Assembly: GCF_000143415.4 (NCBI RefSeq)
Contig: NW_003314316.1
Span: 730,311 to 794,310 of the forward strand
Origin: Selaginella moellendorffii
Taxonomy: Eukaryota; Streptophyta; Lycopodiopsida; Selaginellales; Selaginellaceae
Direction of reading: 5' to 3'
Length of the DNA: 64,000 bases
The notes beneath the pieces were generated by a model. That model was not told the origin of the DNA. It worked only from the letters and a program-made list of their open reading frames with translations, and did no database searches. Every line of letters begins with the position of its first letter. Position 1 is the first letter of the stretch. The position numbers were made by a program, and so were the translations under genes. Positions 42,335 through 54,239 of the stretch are shown here, piece after piece.

Positions 42335-45300
42335 TCACTGAAAATCGTCCCACTCGTCGTTGCTTGACGGGCTCTCTGGTGCAGGGACTGGAGGTGGCGA
42401 AGCAGGCTTTGCGATGACCGCAGGAAGTGGCTTCATGGCAACGGGCATCTTGATTGGACCCGGCACAGGAGGCGAAGCGCGTGCATCCTGAGTCACAGAC
42501 GTTCTAATAATCTCCTGCAAGATGGAGAAACATGTCTCATGATGGAGGAAAAGAATCACAGCAAATCCTTGCCTGTAGTTTTCCTCGGGCTTCAGGCGGC
42601 AGATCCAGTAGCACGGCTTTAAATTGGGTGGCAGATGCAGGCACGGATGCCAATTGTGTGACAAGCTTTACAGCCACGCTCGTGAATGATGTTGCCAGCT
42701 GACAAAAACCGCGTAAGAAACGCACACATGAGGAGGCTCAACTTCGAACTTACTGTTGTTGCTTGGACAATCGCCATTAACAAGACGTGTAAAACTTCTC
42801 GTTGAGCATCATCACCCTCAACCAAGGATCGGAGTTGAACTAATAGTTTCAAACTCTCCACAACGGCGTTGGTTTGAGCGGATGACAACGTTCCCTGGAA
42901 AACAAGTTACGAAACGAATTCGTCCAAACTGACACCAACCTTTGGCAAAGCCTCGACTATGCATGCGACATCTGCCCCAAGCTCGCGCATGAGCAACAAC
43001 GCCCAGCTACATTTGCTAGCCTTTGGTTGCTCTGTGATTCCTGCTTGTACAGTGGCGCTTAGAGTCTGAACAACAGCTAGTTGAACCTGACAAATGAGAC
43101 AGTCAGTACAATCCACGGAGAAAGCACTCACGAGAGACAACATACCAACGGATTGTTCGTCGCCAGAGCAGCACGAAGAGAATCGATGCAGCACTTTTGA
43201 GCAGATGATTTCAGACTCCGGGTAGCATCACTATCTGGCACTGTGCGTGTTACAGCCACCAATATGCCCAGCAAGATTTGTACGTGTTGTATGGTGTTCT
43301 GGTCCAAGCTCTTACTATTCCACTGCTTTTCACACATTGATGCCAAGCTCTCAACGGAAGCTGATAGAACAGCGCATCTGTCCTCAACTGGGAAATACTC
43401 CACATACGACTCATCTGAGCATTACACATCAAATCAGAGCCCTACGCATGCCAAGAGAAATATTTTACCAGTTTTCGACGCAGCCGTTGTGAGGCATGTA
43501 ACTAATGTTGTTACGGATGACAGAGCATTTCCTGAGAGTCCTCGCAAGCTCAGAAGCTTCAAGCCCGCACATAGCAGTTGTGGAATAAGGTCGCCTTGCA
43601 TCTGACATTACAATTATTAGAAGCTTGTGAAGCTTAGCAAGGTCGCAAACCTTGCTATTTAGACGAGCAACCAGATTTCCTAAGGTAGAAAGAGCGCAAC
43701 AAACAACTGCATCGCTTTCAAATGTGTCCCATCTATTTTCTTCGCTGAAGAAAATAAAAAGCGCGAGTTTCAGGTGATAATCCAGGAACAAAGTCTCACC
43801 TGGCCAGCAGATCGCTACAATAACTCATGGAAATATCGACAATGGTAACAACTAAATCTTCGTTGTGAAGGTATGTTTCAGGCGTCGAGTTCACAATCTA
43901 CGCAAGCATTAGAAAATAAAAAATAATACAGAAGGTTTGAAAGGATAAACTCACTTGCTCTACGACACATACGATTGCCATCGGGGCCCAAGAATAGGCC
44001 TGAAAACTCGGATTGAGAAGCATCTGTTTAGAAACGTTAGATACAGAAAATGCCAACAAAAAAACAAGAGTAACGCGCTAGACTTACAGATAGAAGTTCC
44101 TGGCACAGGTCAATTGAAAGCATTGCGGGTGAGTAGAAACTGGGAGAGCAAAGGCATCGAAGAGCACGTAATGCTACAAGCTGTAAGTTTGCATTTCCCG
44201 CAGGACTGTTTCCCATTATCCTTCCGCTGAACGAAGGAAAACTTCGGGCATGATGACTACGATCAGAGACTTTCGACCCCTTGTTTAGCAAAATGAGGAC
44301 TGATAAAGCCCATATGAGCAAGAAATCGCTGTTGTTGAGTTCAACAGGTTTCAGCGTTGACAACTCGATAGGCAGTGCGTTTGAAGCAGGTACGGCATCC
44401 ACGGCAACAGCTTCCAGGATAAGTGAAGAAACTTCGTGCAGGTGAGGTTGAAGTTTTGCAGCAATAGCTGGTGACTCCATTCCTTCCAAAAACGGTTTAT
44501 AATTTTGCTGCACCAAAGACATAGTCTTTGTAAGAACCGAAATGTATGATTTCGTACCTGCATCTTTCCCGAAAATTGAGTGCAAACCATAGTGTAATCC
44601 TTGAGAAGGCCAATCCAGCAACGATTGAGTAAGTTAACATGGTTCCCCAGAAGGGAAATCAAGAGATTTCCGACTACAGCCTTTTCAGGCCCGCTTTTCA
44701 AACAGGCGAGAGCATACGTTTTCACGGCGGCATGAGCACCAAGTAAGCCAGCTTTTACCTGCATATGAATATTTATGCGACGCATAGTCAGGTGCTTCAA
44801 ATTATACGTACCTTACAACAAACCCACTCGGCGTAGGAAGTGTAATTGAGGCTATCCCAGTTCGACAAAGGACGCGATATTAAGTTCAAAACTCTTTGAA
44901 GAACTCCACGGTCATTGCCAGCAACTCCACTCGTCACAATCTGAAAAGAATAACAGTCATTAAACAAATCATCTTTGAAGTTTTTGCATACCCTCGCGGC
45001 CAGTCTTGCACCTGAAGCCATAAGCAACGGACTGGCAGACGGTTCTAATGCCGTGCGGACAGCTGACAAGAATTGAGCCTGACAATAGAGAAAAAGAGTC
45101 AATATTAATCAATTCCTGTGCCTAGAGGAACCTGATATTGCTCCAATAAGAGGTGGCCCGCATACTCTGGGTCTGGATCTTCTGTTTTTCCGAACTGCGG
45201 CGAAACGAAAAATATTGAGTTTCTGCACAAGATAGATACAAACTTGCGGTACCTTTTCAAGTATTGTATCCAGTAGGCCGACACCGATAGTTCTGATGCT

Positions 45301-48300
45301 CTCCATTGCTCCAGTTGCAACCTGCATTTCGGTAATATGAGACTCAGGTAATGCACACCGATACAAGACCTGATACGCAAGTGCAACCAGCTCGCCTAAA
45401 TGAAGAACTAGCAGGTCAGCACCCGGGTTTCTTGCCAGATGTTGTCGTGCTTGATTGATGTCAAAATGCAGAGGGTCAGCCCCCACTGCAGTTGGAATGC
45501 GACTGAGACATCTGAAAAAAGAAAAAAAAAAAAAAACCCGTAATGTTGTGTGCATATAAAAATGAATCAACATACTCTGCCGCAAAAACGCGCGTTGTAT
45601 AACGAGGTAAAAGATCAACTTCTCTCCTTACTTCAGATTTCGCTGGCTCGGAATTTCGAGAACCAATCATGCTACCTTCATCATCTTCACCCACTGGCTC
45701 TTCAGCTCCACCAATTGCATTAGAGGACGAAACATTTGGTTTCGAGCTCGCAAGGACCTACATCAACAGTACACAGGTCAACTCGTATAGACTCACATAA
45801 CAGAACTTACAAATTGATCTTACAACAGTGCGGCATATTTGAATCCAGCGAGAGGGGTACGACGGACAGGCTGAATCCAGAAGGCGTTGCAGCGTCAGAC
45901 GGACGGTTTTAATAATCCTGAAAATAGACACTTTGAAAAACAGCAGAGTGAAACAGGCTTACTTTGAATCAGTTTCGGTATCTAGCATTGCAAATAAATC
46001 TTCCTCAATCCTTTCGTTATTCATGGCCACCTGAAAAATCACGTTAGGACTTCTTTCACAGGAATCCCTTTAAAAGTACTGGATCGCGTTCACAGAGATG
46101 CCTTAACGTCGAAACTGCAGCATGCCTCAAAGATGGCTGCAATAGTAATAGATTAGATACAGACAATATTATTGATAGCAAACCTGCTTCGAGAACAGCG
46201 TCGGAAGAAGGGTCTCAACGTGAGCATGGACGGGAAGAGCCTGTGGAGCGAAAACCACCAACTGTTGTATATATCTCACGCCCCTACGTTAAAACACAAA
46301 AATAAACAAGAGTCCAGAACATGTACACCCGCTCACTCTAAAAGCGCTCCTGGTTCCTCACCAGAACTTACGACTGATACAACGGACTACATAAGATCCC
46401 TGGTCAGTAATCTGAGCTGCGGGCTTGAAATGTTACCTTGCACCGCGAGTAAAGGGAGCTTCCAAAGGATAATTCGGGCCCAAGAACAGCCACAATAGCA
46501 TTCACCACACGACCAATGCTCTCTCTTATTTCTGGATGATTATGATCCTCAGATAGTATGATATCCATAACTAGAGTCAACGTCGCCTGCAAGACACAAA
46601 TATCACTTTTATTCACACACACATAAAATACCTGCACATGCGGAACAAACGATAGACCAGCAGATTCGATGGTAAGCCATAAGCCATGCAAAATCCAGAC
46701 GTGGTGCCCCTCTTTAGCGTCCCGAGCCATTGAGCATATGGCTTGCACAGTTGCTGGAACAAGAGCTGAAAGTGCCATACCCCCTACACTGTAACATCAA
46801 AAGATTATTAGCATCAACAGCCTAGATAAAAGCCCGTATAACCTGCGATGAATACATCCAAGAACAAATGCAACTGAGCCTTTGTGCAAAGATTCGTTTG
46901 CTGCACCTACATCGCTCAAAAGAGATCGCATCTGCAAAAAAACAAAAAGGATTGTTTGACATGGGCAACGGCATCGATACCAGACGTGCAGCGTAAACAT
47001 CTGTTCCCATTTTTGCCAGTAAGCCAAGTCCTTCGGCAGCAGCACGGCGGTGGGTCGTGGCACTTGTTTCTTCCGAGAGAATGTCCTGCACGTGCTACAG
47101 TCAGTAAAATCGACTTGCTTATACAAATAATCTGACCTCAAACAACGTCTGAATACGTTTCAAAACCTCTCCTTCAGGATGTTCTTGAATCCGTTGTGCT
47201 ACAGATTTCTAAAAGTTGTAGCAATATAAACAATGAGCATAAAAATAATCACAATAATGTTGCATACCTTAAGACTTCCAAGTAGCGCAACACAGATATT
47301 TGTTAAGCTCGCATCATACGAGGGCTTTTTCCCATTTTTAATTGACATTTCCATCACGTCCAGCACTTGTAGCCTTGTCGTTTCGGACTGGGAATTTCCA
47401 GCAAAATAAATAGATGAGCCAAGTTAAACTATATTATTACCTGGGTTCCAAAAAGTGTTCCCAAGCACAACATCATCTCGTCGACGAGCGTGGTTTCCAT
47501 GGGAACCGGCTGAAATAACTCATTGTTAACAGAAGTATAATAAAGGTACGTGACAAACCTGTGGAAACGCAGGCACTTCCTCCCATACACATGGAAGCAA
47601 TCCGTCTCCACCACCTTCGAATGCACGCATTTCGTCTTGAAATGAATCTCTGAAGAGAAAACTATTAGATCGTTCTTTAAAAAAAACGCTTTACAACCTT
47701 CCAGGTAGCCATGGACCAAGTGAGGCATCTCTTGCATCAAGCAACAAACGCAAAGAGGAGCTTTCCCCATAGCTCGACGGTTCTCTGTCAGAATTGAAGG
47801 TTAGAGAAAACACCAGATGAAACACATACCTGAAAGGAGCAGTACAAATCCTCAAAAGTTGGGTATGCTCGTTCTTGTAGGAAAGTGGAGCCGGAAGCGT
47901 TCTGAACGCCCGTAGGACTTTGATTATAAAAACATCAACGAATGGTTTTAAAGGTGGAGTTGCTTGCTGTAGCACGTTTGACGAAAGGCACGAGAGGGAA
48001 CTGGAAAAACAAATTTAGAAGCACATCAAATTGAAGCTATCAGAAAGGAGCATGCATTACCCGCTCAAATATCCAAGTACGGGTTGAATTAGCATTCCTT
48101 CGCGCTCAGGAGAAATTTGAGCCATTAAGTAGTTTTTAACAAAAGCCGTCAGTGCTTCGACTGCTGCCGACCAGCCACTAGTAAATAAATGTGTCAATTT
48201 TGACCCACACATTGTTCGTTCGATATACCTGATTTCGGCAGCAAGATTTCCTCCCAGTTGTTTAAGCATGCCGTCAATATTTCCAGAAACTGGAGCGGTC

Positions 48301-50735
48301 CACAGGCTAATCAGCTCACGTTCTTTTTCTCTGAGTTCCTGTGACAGTTATAGTCAGTATCTAGTATTCCAATAAGAGGTGCAGCTCACTTCTCTAGGCA
48401 GAGATGAAACAAAAGAGCTTATCAGCATCCATCCCGCCTCTTTCTCAGACGCTGCAGAAAGAGAGTTTCGAACGGGTTGTAAAACAAGTTTTCTTCCAAC
48501 GTCCAGAACAGCCAGCGGCAGTCTACACCAAATAAAAGTTGTCAAATGAAACGTCAGCGTACCAGTACCTTGACGGCAGGCCAAGTAATAGCTTCGGGTA
48601 TGATGCAAGAAGTGCGGCCAGCAACGCAGCCTGTCCATGTAGTGCACCTAGTTGAAGCTTCAGACGATCACCCTGCAAAGTAACCGGCTAAGAAAAGAAA
48701 CAGTTTGGCATTCTTAATACCTTTTCTACAGCGACTGCCTCATGCACTGCCCACAGGGTTGTCACGGCACAAGACATAACGTTACTTGCAAATGTTGGAT
48801 CTACTTCCGCAAGTGTCCGCAAAGTTAGCGCTGCTTCCACGCGTACCTGTTCATCTGATCTAATTTTGGACTACGATTTAAACACGTACCTCTACTGAAT
48901 AATGCGACGAGCTTGAAACTAGCGCACCGTCCAAAGCATCACGAGCAGATAATGTCACCTGTTTTCTTTTTCAAAACAATAGAATTTCGCCGAATAAAGG
49001 AAGTGTACAAACCTCTCCAAGCGTTGTCAAAAGGTGTGACAGTGTCCTCAGTAAAACCACAAGCATTGAAGGGCTGTTGTCGGCTAAGTTGAGCTGTTCC
49101 AATTTCGCGAGTATAACTAAACTGTTAGGTAAGGAAAAACAATTACCTGTTTACATAGCATACTCATTAACTCCTTTTGACCCGGTTCTCCCATTTGCTC
49201 AACAATGCCAACACGAAGAATGTACAAGACACAAGCCTGTAAAGTGGAAAATTTAGAAATTCACATAACATAGCTTCAAAAAATCTGAACCTGGGCGTGC
49301 GGGTCTATTTGCGAGTTGGCTGAGCGAAGCAAGTTGATTACTTGGGTTGCGTAGGCTCCCAGCTCAAAGTCATTTTTTGAATAGCACAAGTGCATTTCCT
49401 GTATGGTTACAACTTCAAAAGGAACCTTCTTGAGAACTACTTTACCTGCAAGAAAGCTACCCATGCCATTGCAAGCCCGACCCGAAAGTCTTTATGCCGA
49501 GGACCTGATACTGACGAATTATACAGGTTAGACACCAAGCTTCTTCCTACCTTTCACAAACGGTGCAACTAGGTACTTGTCCAAAGCGCCTTCCAGAACT
49601 TTAGCTGGTGGGGGAGGCGCACCACCTTTCCCTTTTGGTTGAATCTGTAGCACTAGTCAGATAAAGCACAAGCACAACCAAAAATGAAAACACCTGTCCT
49701 TGTGGATTCAGCCCAAGTGCGACAAGAGCGCCCAGAGCTGCTGCAAAGCCATCTTGTACAGACTGCGATGCGTCTTCTAAAGCCTGGAAAAGAAAGTAAA
49801 GAACTTTGGATGCTCGAAAAAGGAAATGTTCATCGTACCTTTAGGCACAGACTAGCGCAATTCTCAAGAGCTCCTGGGCCAAATCCGGGGCCTCCAGTGA
49901 CAGCAAATAGTCTCAAGCATCCGGCTGATATGGCCTTCACACCAGCACTTTTGTCTGTCACGCCCGACTTCAATATCACCCGCAATCCATCTGCATAGGC
50001 AGACCAAGGGCCAATTCCCCCGCAACCTTCTAGCGCATCGTGAAGAAGCTGTATCCCTGCCTGTCTTACCGACACCTACGAAGAGCAAGCACAAACTTTT
50101 ACCGTAAATCAAAAAGCCGTAAGCCAAAATACCTCCTGAAATCTCATCAGCTTTGCCACTAGAGTGCTCGTCTCTCCAAGATTTGAAGTGATCTTTGGTC
50201 CATATGAGCGATATAAAGTGCCCAAGCATTGGGCAGCACCTATTCCAACCGAGACAGAGATATAAAAAGGATGAAAGAGATAGAGAAGAAGTTTACCAAT
50301 GAATGAAGAAGGGTCGCCCTTCTTGTTATCGGTGAGCCATCCTTGAAGACTGCTCGCCCGCGAATAAATAGAAATGCTGTCTCCTTTGATCATCAGTTCT
50401 AAGACTGCCGACGCAGCGAGATGTCTCACGGGCGGTCGGACTCCCAGGAGCAGTAAATTCTGTAGAGCGTCCTCGCATTTCCTCTGGCAGGCCAGAATCC
50501 GGTCCTGGAAGCGAGAGAATTCAAGAAATCCAGCATGAGATCCGAGCGGCATTGCGATATTTCGACACTATACCGGAGACTCGTCGTCGATCGTCCAGAT
50601 GAGATCCGCCAGGAGATCGAAGCAAATGAGCGGATCCAAATGCTGCTGCAATTTGAAGGACGCCGCCATCGATTCGAGCTGCGCGACGAGGACATCGAGC
50701 TTGGCGAGCTCGCTGCCCGCCCCACTCTTCCCCAT
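42335..50735 (-). CDS. HEATR5/SWEETIE-like giant HEAT-repeat protein, multi-exon
   Basis: Matches the HEATR5 family (Arabidopsis SWEETIE; animal HEATR5B/p200; yeast Laa1), which work with the AP-1 clathrin adaptor at the trans-Golgi. The start exon 50574-50735 encodes MGKSGAGSELAKLDVLVAQL; the second begins at 50504 (DRILACQRKCEDAL). Further exons follow on the minus strand without a break, separated by about 45-60-nt introns: for example 50109-50290 (AAQCLGTLYRSYGPKITSNL), 49830-50075 (HDALEGCGGIGPWSAYADGL), 47691-47975 and 44037-44620. The last exon, 42335-42514, is Pro-rich (SPPPVPAPESP) and ends SNDEWDDFQ-stop. HEAT-like helical pairs fill most of the protein; I estimate about 2000 residues and some 30-plus exons. 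Not every splice site was resolved. In-frame stops inside the span are intronic. Confidence 0.82.
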
Positions 50736-50836
50736 CACGGAGAAGAAGCTACACAAACCCTAAATATATCTGTTGCCCTATAATGGCATATGTTTTCCTT
50801 TGATAATATTGATCTCAACAAGCCAAGGATATTCGC

Positions 50837-51089
50837 ATGTCTTGGAGCTCCAAAGATCCGAGCTTGTATGAGATTCTTCGTCCAGAGGAGAAGGCCGTGG
50901 AATCCATTGACACGCGCCAGGGCGATGGAGCTGTTGATGAATGTGGCACAGGAGGATGGGGCGGCGCCCATCTCGGATCCGGCAGGGAAACAGATGCATC
51001 CCACCACGTCGCGCCATAATCCGAAGCTGCCCAGTGCTAAATCGCCAAGAGCATTCATAATTTTCTCTAAAGCTGTTCCTGGAAATTAG
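50837..51089 (+). pseudogene. Possible gene fragment, frameshifted
   Basis: Gene-like composition upstream of the HEAT gene. One frame reads MSWSSKDPSLYEILRPEEKAVESIDTR; after about 50915 a second frame continues ARAMELLMNVAQEDGAAPISDPAGKQMHP to a stop at 51087. Joining needs a 1-nt frameshift. I do not recognise the family. It may be a decayed exon, or leader sequence of the HEAT gene on the other strand. Confidence 0.3.
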
Positions 51090-52097
51090 GCAACTCCTTC
51101 AGCAGGTGTCATGTGGCTCTCACAAGCTTTCCACATTTATCTCCCTATGATTATGACCTTGCCAATGCACAAACCCTGCCTGTTCAAACGGCTATGCAGT
51201 AGAAAAATTTGAACTGCCTTAAATTGTTTTGACTGTTGAAAAATCCTAGTCGATCACATCTCCAAGAGTAGATAGGATTTGATTAGATGTAATGTCTCAC
51301 TGAGTGTGGTTCTTGTTGCTTTCTCCTTGTGGATTCAATTGGCATTGAATAGACAATTTCCTGTGGGATTCACGCTGATGCCACTACCACCCCTTGTAAC
51401 ACATCAAACTTTTCTCCGAGGAACTCAATTAAAGTACTCATGAAAATCTTGCCAAGCTCCAAGACTCAAATCCTAGTGTGAAGGATAGAAAGTTTTAGTG
51501 CTCAAATGTAAATGAAACATGGTAAGGATTTAAATGGTTTCTCTTTAATTCTTCCATATGCGAGGACTTTAGCTACATACTGCCCAGCTTCTTTCAAAGG
51601 GATCAATTTTAGAAGCATTGAAGTTGAACATGAAAGACTTGGAGCTCTTAAGTGAATAGGGGTCTAGGACTTGACAATGAACATGGTAATCATTCTAGAC
51701 AAACATGGAAAATCCATACATGTAAATGAAAAATCATAAGTTTCCATCCAAACACGTCATAGGAGTACGATATTTTGCATGAATTTGACTTTTGAAATTT
51801 AAATCATTTGCAAATTGCTTGCCAGCCAAAATCCAAGTATAGAAAAAAATTACTATGTTACTATAATATTAAATTATTATACACTGGGCACTTGGCTTGA
51901 CCGCGAGCTTAATGCGATCTCAGAAAGCGATACAATTGTAAATGCAATACTTTGTCAAGGCTATGATGTGACATTCAGATAATTTCATTTTGAATAATGA
52001 TTTTTGCGATAAAGTCAAACAATGACTATGGCAGGACTTTATGTTATAAGCTTACTGACCGACTTCTTTCAAAAGAGAAAAGGGGAAATTTAGAACT
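51090..52097. other. Intergenic sequence, no gene seen
   Basis: AT-rich, with no coding ORF or recognisable repeat. The last 200 bp presumably hold the promoter of the pathogen-related gene that starts at 52098; I see no clear TATA box close to it. Confidence 0.4.
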
Positions 52098-52982
52098 ATG
52101 GAAGAAATCGCTTCGAGCGTGAAAGACTTGGAGCTCGAGAAGGGGGATGAGTATCGCAGCTTCTTGCATGGAGATACCGAGAAAGATACCGTGTGGAGGC
52201 TTGGGGAAGCGCCAGAGTATGATCTTGTCAATCGCACATTCCGATCCGGGCGAACCAAGGTGAGAGATATCTGAGATCTCCATGGAGAAAAATCGTTTGA
52301 TTGATCAATCACGCTGTTTACGCAGGATTGGAAGCCTGGGTCTCTGGAGGAGACAGTCCAGAATTTAGTCAAGACATGGGAGATGGAGCTGACGCACAAG
52401 ACAAGAATCAAGGATTTCAAGAGCATCGATGCTGAAAATTTCTCTTTCTCCGTCAATGGTAACCATTGTTCTTGTTCTTGTGATTTGCTACCCTGTAAAT
52501 CTATGATCCAGGAGGTAAAACCATGACTGGCGAGGAGCTTCTTCGCGCTGGAAGCTACAATGCGCTGCTCGCAAGCTTAGAACATGGAGGAGCAAACAAT
52601 CCTCCGCTCTACAAATCCTCGCAGGAGACTTTCGAATCGTCTCACGAGATATTTCGTGGAGTTTTTCCCAATGGATTTGCGTGGGAAGTTCTTGAGGTCT
52701 TCTCCGGGCCTCCCACAGTCGCGTTCAAGTGGAGGCACTGGGGAAAAATGGAAGGTAGTTTCAAAGAACACAATCCCAATGGCAAGACCGCGGAGATGTT
52801 TGGAATGGCAATAGCAGAGGTAAAAAAAAAAACTTTACCATTTCACATGAGTAACTTTTCTCTCTTTTTCCCCTCACTCGAAATAGGTGAACGATGAGCT
52901 CAAGATAGGAAGACTGGAGGTATTCTATGACCCTTCGCAGCTGCTGACGCAGCTTACCTGTCCGTACAATCCCAAGAGGTGA
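52098..52982 (+). CDS. Pathogen-related protein (SnoaL/NTF2-like fold family)
   Basis: Four exons: 52098-52259, 52326-52458, 52512-52819, 52887-52982; frame kept, 232 aa. It matches the plant pathogen-related protein family (barley PRP; Arabidopsis At1g78780), induced by pathogens but without an assigned reaction. Family signatures: GDEYRSFLHGDTEKDTVWRLG, PDYDLVN-like EYDLVNRTFRSGRTK, the WKPGSLEETVQNLVKTWEME block, SHEIFRGVFPNGFAWEVLEVFSGPP, and FKWRHWGKMEG..NGKTAEMFGMAIAEV. No signal peptide, so probably cytosolic. Confidence 0.92.
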
Positions 52983-53291
52983 AAAGCAAAGAGTGTTCCA
53001 CTTTCACCTTGGTCAAACAAATAACTATGGAAATTGTCGCGTGTATGAAGTTTGAATGGAAAGCTTTGCGTACGGTATGAAATCCCGCTCAAACATTTAT
53101 GCAATCATGTTTCTGCTTGGCATCAAAATAGACAAGCTTCATAGCTTCTTCCGTGCTGTGCGTGTAGATATGACCATGGAGATGATCGTCTTTCAAGCTG
53201 CCAGTTCTCTCATTGGCCATCTCTAGAAGCCTTGTAGTCGTGTGTTGTGTACATTATAGATTTTATTCAAAATTTAAAAGTGTATCAAGAT

Positions 53292-54203
53292 TTAAATACA
53301 ATTGATTGAACTTGAAGACCATGAAGGAGCTACATGATCATTCCTAGACGAAGGTATAGTGTAAAGCACTAAATTACAGTCATTCTGCATAGATAAGAAT
53401 GATGGTCTTAAACATCCTTCAACTCCACAATAAGTGTTACTATGCCAAACACTCTCTAAACTATTATAAATTACAAGATTTCCATCGTATTGCAATATGA
53501 GATGACAATTTAACCCCTTTTTATATGTATTAGATGTCCATTTTGGATTATTACCATAATAAAGAACTAAGTTACAATCTTTTTGCATTGTTAACTTAAA
53601 ATAATGATCGGGAGAATATAATGATTGTTCTGCCTCAAGTATATTATGAGGCCACCAACTAAATAATGTGGTTGTAATTATTGAATTACAATATATATCT
53701 TCATCATATAAAGAATAAGTATTTGAAACTGTAACAACAGTACTTTCATAACTATTATCATATAGCCTATCTTTAATTAGAAATTCTATTGCATATCCAA
53801 CTGTACTTGCTTTAAAATAGCTTGGACAATATGTTTCTAGTAATAATATTGAATTTGTCATAATACTATCTAAAGCAATTATTGCAGTGCGCCCAAATAC
53901 AGTATTTATATTACTTGGGTTTGCAGTACAAGTTCCACCAGCTATTCCATGATTATGGTTATGAATATGAATTGTAAGCAATCCTCTTTGATTATAAGCT
54001 ATTGGAAAGATTGAACTATATCTTACACCACGTTCATATCTTTCTCTATCATAAAACATTTCTCTTGTTATTTCTTGAATTCTGTTTATTATGAATCTTG
54101 TTGTAAGAATTGAGATTGCAAGAGAATTAGCATGCTCAAATTGTATAGATAGGCAAAAATTAAAATTTAAAGAAAACACAGCAAATAATATGAATTTAGC
54201 CAT
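53292..54203 (-). CDS. Secreted protein with bulb-type (GNA-like) mannose-binding lectin domain
   Basis: Intronless, 303 aa. Residues 1-19 form a hydrophobic signal peptide. Residues about 20-185 form a domain I do not recognise, with a His-rich HIHNHNHGIAGG stretch and several cysteines. Residues about 190-285 are a GNA-type lectin with three complete QxDxNxVxY mannose sites: Q207-D209-N211-V213-Y215, Q238-D240-N242-V244-Y246 and Q273-D275-N277-V279-Y281. Such lectins bind mannose glycans in defence or storage. Codon use is extremely AT-rich, unlike the GC-rich neighbours, though the frame is intact, which argues that it is expressed or recent. It sits alone at the edge of repeat DNA. It could be a transferred gene or a lineage-specific AT-rich gene. 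Confidence 0.8.
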   Translation of the reverse strand: MAKFILFAVFSLNFNFCLSIQFEHANSLAISILTTRFIINRIQEITREMFYDRERYERGVRYSSIFPIAYNQRGLLTIHIHNHNHGIAGGTCTANPSNINTVFGRTAIIALDSIMTNSILLLETYCPSYFKASTVGYAIEFLIKDRLYDNSYESTVVTVSNTYSLYDEDIYCNSIITTTLFSWWPHNILEAEQSLYSPDHYFKLTMQKDCNLVLYYGNNPKWTSNTYKKGLNCHLILQYDGNLVIYNSLESVWHSNTYCGVEGCLRPSFLSMQNDCNLVLYTIPSSRNDHVAPSWSSSSINCI

Positions 54204-54224
54204 TCCTTACTTATCTGTAAGGTG

Positions 54225-54235
54225 TTTTATTTATA
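54225..54235 (-). promoter_or_regulatory. TATA-like box upstream of the lectin gene
   Basis: TATAAATAAAA on the minus strand, 22-32 bp before the ATG. If used, the 5' leader would be close to zero length; in such AT-rich DNA the match may be chance. Confidence 0.35.
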
Positions 54236-54239
54236 ATGA

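Noticed and set aside
50735..51058. 107-codon ORF on the minus strand upstream of the HEAT gene as an N-terminal extension
   Set aside because: No family similarity and the HEATR5-like start at 50735 is sufficient; the plus strand there looks more gene-like but broken.
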